The translations under genes and the position numbers were made by a program. This document shows, one piece after another, positions 32,701 to 35,230 of a stretch of 35,230 nucleotides of DNA. Numbering within the stretch: position 1 is the first letter of the stretch; every line of letters begins with the position of its first letter. Source of the DNA: JABMMZ01 sp044368575 (lineage in GTDB: Bacteria; Bacteroidota; Bacteroidia; NS11-12g; UBA955); assembly GCA_044368575.1 (NCBI GenBank), contig JBIPPH010000020.1, forward strand, positions 1 through 35,230, read 5' to 3'. The notes under the pieces are model-generated. The model saw only the letters and a program-made list of their open reading frames with translations. It searched no databases and was not told where the DNA came from.

Positions 32701-35000
32701 TTGGTTCTACCTTAAATGCCGTATTAAATACTACTACTTTGATAAAAGTAACATTAACAGATGCCTGTTCAACTGTTCCAGCGTCAGATTCTATTTTAGT
32801 TACAGTAAGACCTCAATTAATTGTAGATTTAAATAATGATACAACCCTTTGCAAAGGCAGAGGTACTAAATTAATAGCCTCAGCATTTGGTGGTAAAATT
32901 GAAAATTATACATATACATGGACGCCAGGTAACGCAGATACTTCAATTATATCAGTTCAACCTAATACAAAAACTAAATACAAAGTTGAACTAACAGATA
33001 ATTGCTCAGATAAAGCTATTGACTCCGTTGAAATAGATGTGCTTGGCCCGATCGTTATTTCAGGGTTAAGAGATACCACTATTTGTAATGGTATGAAGGT
33101 GCCACTAATCCCTGTAGTTACAGGCGGCAAATCAAGTGATTATAATTATACATGGAATTTAGGCTTGCCTGCAGTTGCAAATCAATTAGTCAATCCTACA
33201 GGCAACACGAAATACCAGGTTATTGTTAGAGATGGCTGTACGGTATTAGGTGACACTGCATTTGCTCAAGTGGATGTTCGAGGTGTCTTAAGGCCTAAGA
33301 TTGATTGTAATGACACTTTTATTTGCTTTAATAATACGGCATCGTTCAGTGTTTCAACAACTGGAGGAGAACCTTCTAATTACAGTTATTTATGGAGCCA
33401 TGGTATGGGTACTAGTTCAAACGCATCAAAGACATTTAATGGATCCACTTGGGTTAAAGTAACAGTAAATGATGCCTGTACGGTTAACCCAGGCGTAGAT
33501 TCTGTGTTTGTAAAAGTCAGACAACCTTTAGTTGTTAGTTTACCAAAAGACACCCTGATTTGTTATGGCAGCTCTGTCTCATTCACAGCGAATGCCGCAG
33601 GCGGAGATACTGCTACGCATGCATTTACATGGAACTTAAGTTTGCCTAGTCAGAATAATCAAACCCTTACCTTAACCAATAAAGCTACAGTAATTGTAGC
33701 ATTGAATGATCTTTGCTCAGCTACTAGCACAGATACTATGGTCATTAATGTTATGCCTAAATTGAAAATTAATGGCCTGAGAGATACTGTCATATGCTTT
33801 GGCAACAAAGTACCATTAAATCCAATCGTTACAGGAGGTGTGGCATCACAATACCAATATACTTGGTCTCAAGGATTAGGAAATGCACCCAATCAATTGG
33901 TTGCACCAACAACCCTAACTTTTTATAAATTAAAAGTTGAAGACGCTTGTTCAAATCCATCTGATTCATTGACCATTAAAATTGATGTTAAACCTACTTT
34001 GTCATTAAAAGCACAATTAACTGACTACAGCATTTGTAAAGGAGATACCACACACTTATATTTTAATATGAGTGGTGGTATGGTTAGCCAATACCAATGG
34101 ACTATTAACGGGGTAAACAGCAATGTAACTTCAATAAAATACCAACCAAGTACAAGCACCCAATACATTGTTAGACTTCAAGACAATTGCTCACAACCTG
34201 TATCAGATACCGTTAAAGTATTCGTAAATCCAATTCCTGTTGCAGATTTTACAGTCAATAAAACCACTATTTGTAAAAATGAAATGGTATGGTTTACCAA
34301 TCAAAGCTCAGGCGCGCAAAATTACCTTTGGTACTTGACTTCATCAGATTCAACTAATGCCAATGATCCTGTATACATTTATAATCAAGCCGGCGTTTTT
34401 GACGTTCAATTAAAAGCCAAATCTGATTCTGGTTGTGTAGATGTTAAGCAAAAGTTAGCCTATATGACTGTGGTGGATTTGCCAAAGGCACAGTTTTCTT
34501 ATTTGCCAAAGGCTCCTGATTTCATCAATCGTGATGTCTCATTCCAAAATAACTCTGTGAACCAAAGTACTTTTGAATGGAGTTTTGGAGATTTTACCAA
34601 AGAAACATCTGTATCTAGTCCAATTCACAATTATCCGGATACGGGTCGTTTCCCTGTAAGATTAATTGTTAGAAATAGCATTGGTTGTGCTGATACCGCA
34701 TACGAATTAATTAGGGTAAAAGATGTTTTTAGAGTATTTATTCCGGATGCGATATCGATGAACCATGATTTAATCAACGATAGTCTAATCATTTTAGGTA
34801 GAGGTATTTTAACCTATAACCTGAAGGTTTTCAATCGTTGGGGTGAGATGCTGTACAATGGCAACATGGGAGATTTACCATTCAATGGAAGAGACAGTAA
34901 AGGTACACCACTAATGAAAGGAACTTACCTGATTTATTTGAACGTTAGAGATTTTGAAGGATATATGCATTATATCCGTCAAACCTTTGAGATTTTGTAA
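29790..35000 (+). CDS. Secreted M4 (thermolysin-family) metalloprotease with PKD, CUB and nine Ig-like repeats; type IX cargo
   Basis: A 1736-residue secreted zinc protease. Domain order: signal peptide (MLQRLLTTLIILTSCSLFGQ); FTP/PepSY propeptide (about 30-230); M4 catalytic domain with GHEITH (zinc His at about 375 and 379), the third ligand in GQLNESFSDIFG, and the proton-donor His in NGGVHLNSGVQNWW; a PKD domain (about 564-637, YKWTFGDANTSTATNPSHTYS); a CUB-like domain (about 650-769, YDDGGEDIY...DSLYIYKG); nine repeats of about 79 residues; two PKD domains (about 1484-1645); and a gliding-motility-type C-terminal domain (FIPDAISMNHDLINDS...LKVFNRWGEMLYNG...MKGTYLIYL). The last is a type-B signal for type IX secretion. 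The ATG was chosen because it directly precedes a signal peptide; a TTG 24 codons upstream adds a spurious helix. Confidence 0.93.
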   Translation: MLQRLLTTLIILTSCSLFGQTSTQTAVNYSKAFQSHRLSAYTQSLQFAELYDWQSVTEANAIGFVKKQYQLGEDYQLSVINTLEDELGYKHIRYQINFKQVPILGSVLIFHIKQGELKSFNGEVFKINNPNSDKRITEEKALALALDSLKADLYMWQSSDEEQNIKEIKSDPNASWYPKASLIYVPSQLDFSQSDFKLTYKFNIHAITPRKAENIYIDVQTGQVVAQENQLHAVDVIGKAYTKYSGLKNITTDSTAPTNFRLRDNSRGNGVYTYNLKKSTNYGTAVDFLDSNNIWNNVNLNKDEVATDCHWGAETTFDYFKSKFNRNSFNNANARINSYVHYSSNYDNAFWDGVRMTYGDGNSFKPLTSIDVCGHEITHAVTTYTANLIYSYQSGQLNESFSDIFGNAIERYGKPTGYSWRIGEEITYSGNGLRNMSDPRTNGHPRCYLGTYWYTGAGDNGGVHLNSGVQNWWFYLITEGGTGNNDFSNAYKVDSLGILSAEKIAYRNLTVYLTPSSQYADSRFYSIQAAKDLFGQCSKEVIAVTNAWYACNVGPKYDSGYVKANFRADTIICNASKLVNFYNLSSNALSYKWTFGDANTSTATNPSHTYSAYGNYTIKLVATSCFKNKKDSMTKTAYVKIDSTFDICNAVLMPASGIDSTRKCKSFVYDDGGEDIYKQGKITYLRISAPGADSIRIKFYDFDYELNYDSLYIYKGYYPGTGTKIAGYTGSTMPNGGNTILVAGSVVTLRHVSDPYVVGRGFKLLYTAVKKPVKVKAYSDTAICFGNSVLLRATGSGGYFKDYFYKWDNGEYNDSIIVSPTAYQEYKVFLKDICTNSSDSALVKVTVRDPLELSTSSDTIICKGGTAQLRASALGGNANSYTYTWDNGLGTGANKSVSPQSTTLYRVIISDACTPISDTAFVKVYVKDALSVKIKTNDTIICYNKISQLTTNASGGDTVNYTYTWNNGFGFGSTLNAVLNTTTLIKVTLTDACSTVPASDSILVTVRPQLIVDLNNDTTLCKGRGTKLIASAFGGKIENYTYTWTPGNADTSIISVQPNTKTKYKVELTDNCSDKAIDSVEIDVLGPIVISGLRDTTICNGMKVPLIPVVTGGKSSDYNYTWNLGLPAVANQLVNPTGNTKYQVIVRDGCTVLGDTAFAQVDVRGVLRPKIDCNDTFICFNNTASFSVSTTGGEPSNYSYLWSHGMGTSSNASKTFNGSTWVKVTVNDACTVNPGVDSVFVKVRQPLVVSLPKDTLICYGSSVSFTANAAGGDTATHAFTWNLSLPSQNNQTLTLTNKATVIVALNDLCSATSTDTMVINVMPKLKINGLRDTVICFGNKVPLNPIVTGGVASQYQYTWSQGLGNAPNQLVAPTTLTFYKLKVEDACSNPSDSLTIKIDVKPTLSLKAQLTDYSICKGDTTHLYFNMSGGMVSQYQWTINGVNSNVTSIKYQPSTSTQYIVRLQDNCSQPVSDTVKVFVNPIPVADFTVNKTTICKNEMVWFTNQSSGAQNYLWYLTSSDSTNANDPVYIYNQAGVFDVQLKAKSDSGCVDVKQKLAYMTVVDLPKAQFSYLPKAPDFINRDVSFQNNSVNQSTFEWSFGDFTKETSVSSPIHNYPDTGRFPVRLIVRNSIGCADTAYELIRVKDVFRVFIPDAISMNHDLINDSLIILGRGILTYNLKVFNRWGEMLYNGNMGDLPFNGRDSKGTPLMKGTYLIYLNVRDFEGYMHYIRQTFEIL
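32121..34235 (+). repeat. Nine diverged Ig-like protein repeats in the M4 protease
   Basis: Units begin near 32121, 32352, 32595, 32831, 33065, 33305, 33543, 33776 and 34018, about 79 codons each. Each has a DT-x-IC-x-G/N start, a central GG...Y-x-Y-x-W segment and a D-x-C-S/T end. The two cysteines per unit probably form one disulfide. Units are well diverged at the DNA level, so they are not a recent expansion. Confidence 0.85.
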
Positions 35001-35230
35001 TCAGTAGTTGAAACCTTTTAGCGCCCATTTTTGTTGGCAGAAACCTATTCCAGGCATTGGAATTTTAATGCCATCTAAGATTTTAAAAACAGTTTTCAGT
35101 CCTTTGCGTTTAGTTTTTATAGCGCTCCAATGGATGTCTAAACTAAGGTAATAGGTTTTGTACCTTTGAATATTGGAGTAATCAAATGACTGTTGTTGTG
35201 CATTCTGCCATTTGTTTTCAAATGCACCTA
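35001..35230 (-). CDS. C-terminal part of an unidentified protein, possibly DUF2279-like
   Basis: An open frame of 76 codons on the minus strand runs from the window edge to a TGA at 35001-35003. It includes SFDYSNIQRYKTYYLSLDIHW, then KGLKTVFKILDGIKIPMPGIGF and ends LKGFNY. The pattern of a beta strand with a Ser-Leu-Asp core, then LK-VF-I and IKIP-P, recalls the C-terminus of DUF2279 (YfiM-like) proteins of Bacteroidota, but this is from memory and tentative. It converges with the protease gene with no base between the two stop codons. The start and most of the protein are outside the window. Confidence 0.55.
   Translation of the reverse strand, partial: GAFENKWQNAQQQSFDYSNIQRYKTYYLSLDIHWSAIKTKRKGLKTVFKILDGIKIPMPGIGFCQQKWALKGFNY

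Noticed and set aside
32121..34235. Recent tandem duplication or a microsatellite in the protease repeats
   Set aside because: The units vary in length and differ widely at the base level; only the protein pattern is conserved.
34965..35015. Possible terminator at the protease/35001 junction (TCAAA-CC-TTTGA)
   Set aside because: The stem is only 5 bp with a 2-nt gap and no U-tract follows.

Overview
This is an AT-rich chromosomal window from a member of the Bacteroidota, probably an environmental Sphingobacteriia/Chitinophagia-like lineage (the rank below phylum is inference). The phylum call rests on a type IX secretion protein (PorQ-like), a TonB receptor/DUF4249 lipoprotein pair, a long secreted protease ending in a gliding-motility-type C-terminal domain, a PUR-alpha-like DUF3276 protein, a long NusB, and gene orders typical of the phylum (relA/spoT-fur-purA; nusB-DUF1573-yajC-coaE; serC-serA-DUF1015). 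Many start sites are preceded by the Bacteroidota promoter signature TTTG/TTG-N17-20-TAnnTTTG and lack a Shine-Dalgarno sequence. I found no tRNA, rRNA, CRISPR array, insertion sequence or prophage.

Layout. 1-3857 (minus): purA (cut by the window edge), a Fur-family regulator and a bifunctional (p)ppGpp enzyme. 3939-6123 (minus): rpsA with its own terminator, a strong Shine-Dalgarno and a TTG start. 6274-6648 (minus): a small lipoprotein. 6717-11254 (plus): recG, nusB, a DUF1573 lipoprotein, yajC and coaE. 11220-14504 (minus): pdxJ preceded by two overlapping genes for probable outer-membrane proteins, one with a degenerate ComEA-like helix-hairpin-helix segment. 14505-14824: the only gene-free stretch over 300 bases, rich in operator-like repeats upstream of lon (14825-17296). 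17301-18112: a small exported protein and the PUR-alpha-like protein. 18117-22484 (minus): an operon of TonB-dependent receptor, DUF4249 lipoprotein and PorQ. 22553-24015 (plus): a translationally coupled glucosaminidase-like protein and glycosyltransferase. 24008-26424 (minus): an orphan OppC-type permease, miaA and a small outer-membrane protein. 26477-29709 (plus): serC, serA and DUF1015. 29790-35000 (plus): a 1736-residue secreted M4 metalloprotease with nine two-cysteine repeats. 35001-35230 (minus): the tail of another gene.

How the parts fit. Most genes are core housekeeping: stringent response and purine synthesis, translation, recombination, cofactor synthesis (PLP, CoA), proteolysis, tRNA modification and serine synthesis. 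The accessory and surface layer centres on type IX secretion: PorQ belongs to the machinery and the M4 protease looks like a substrate. The genome is very compact: all five convergent gene pairs overlap or are separated by at most 4 nt. I see no clear new defence or mobile system. The most unusual signals are the rpsA translation-initiation region with the C-terminal extension of its product, the regulatory region of lon, near-leaderless promoters, and a perfect hairpin inside coaE.
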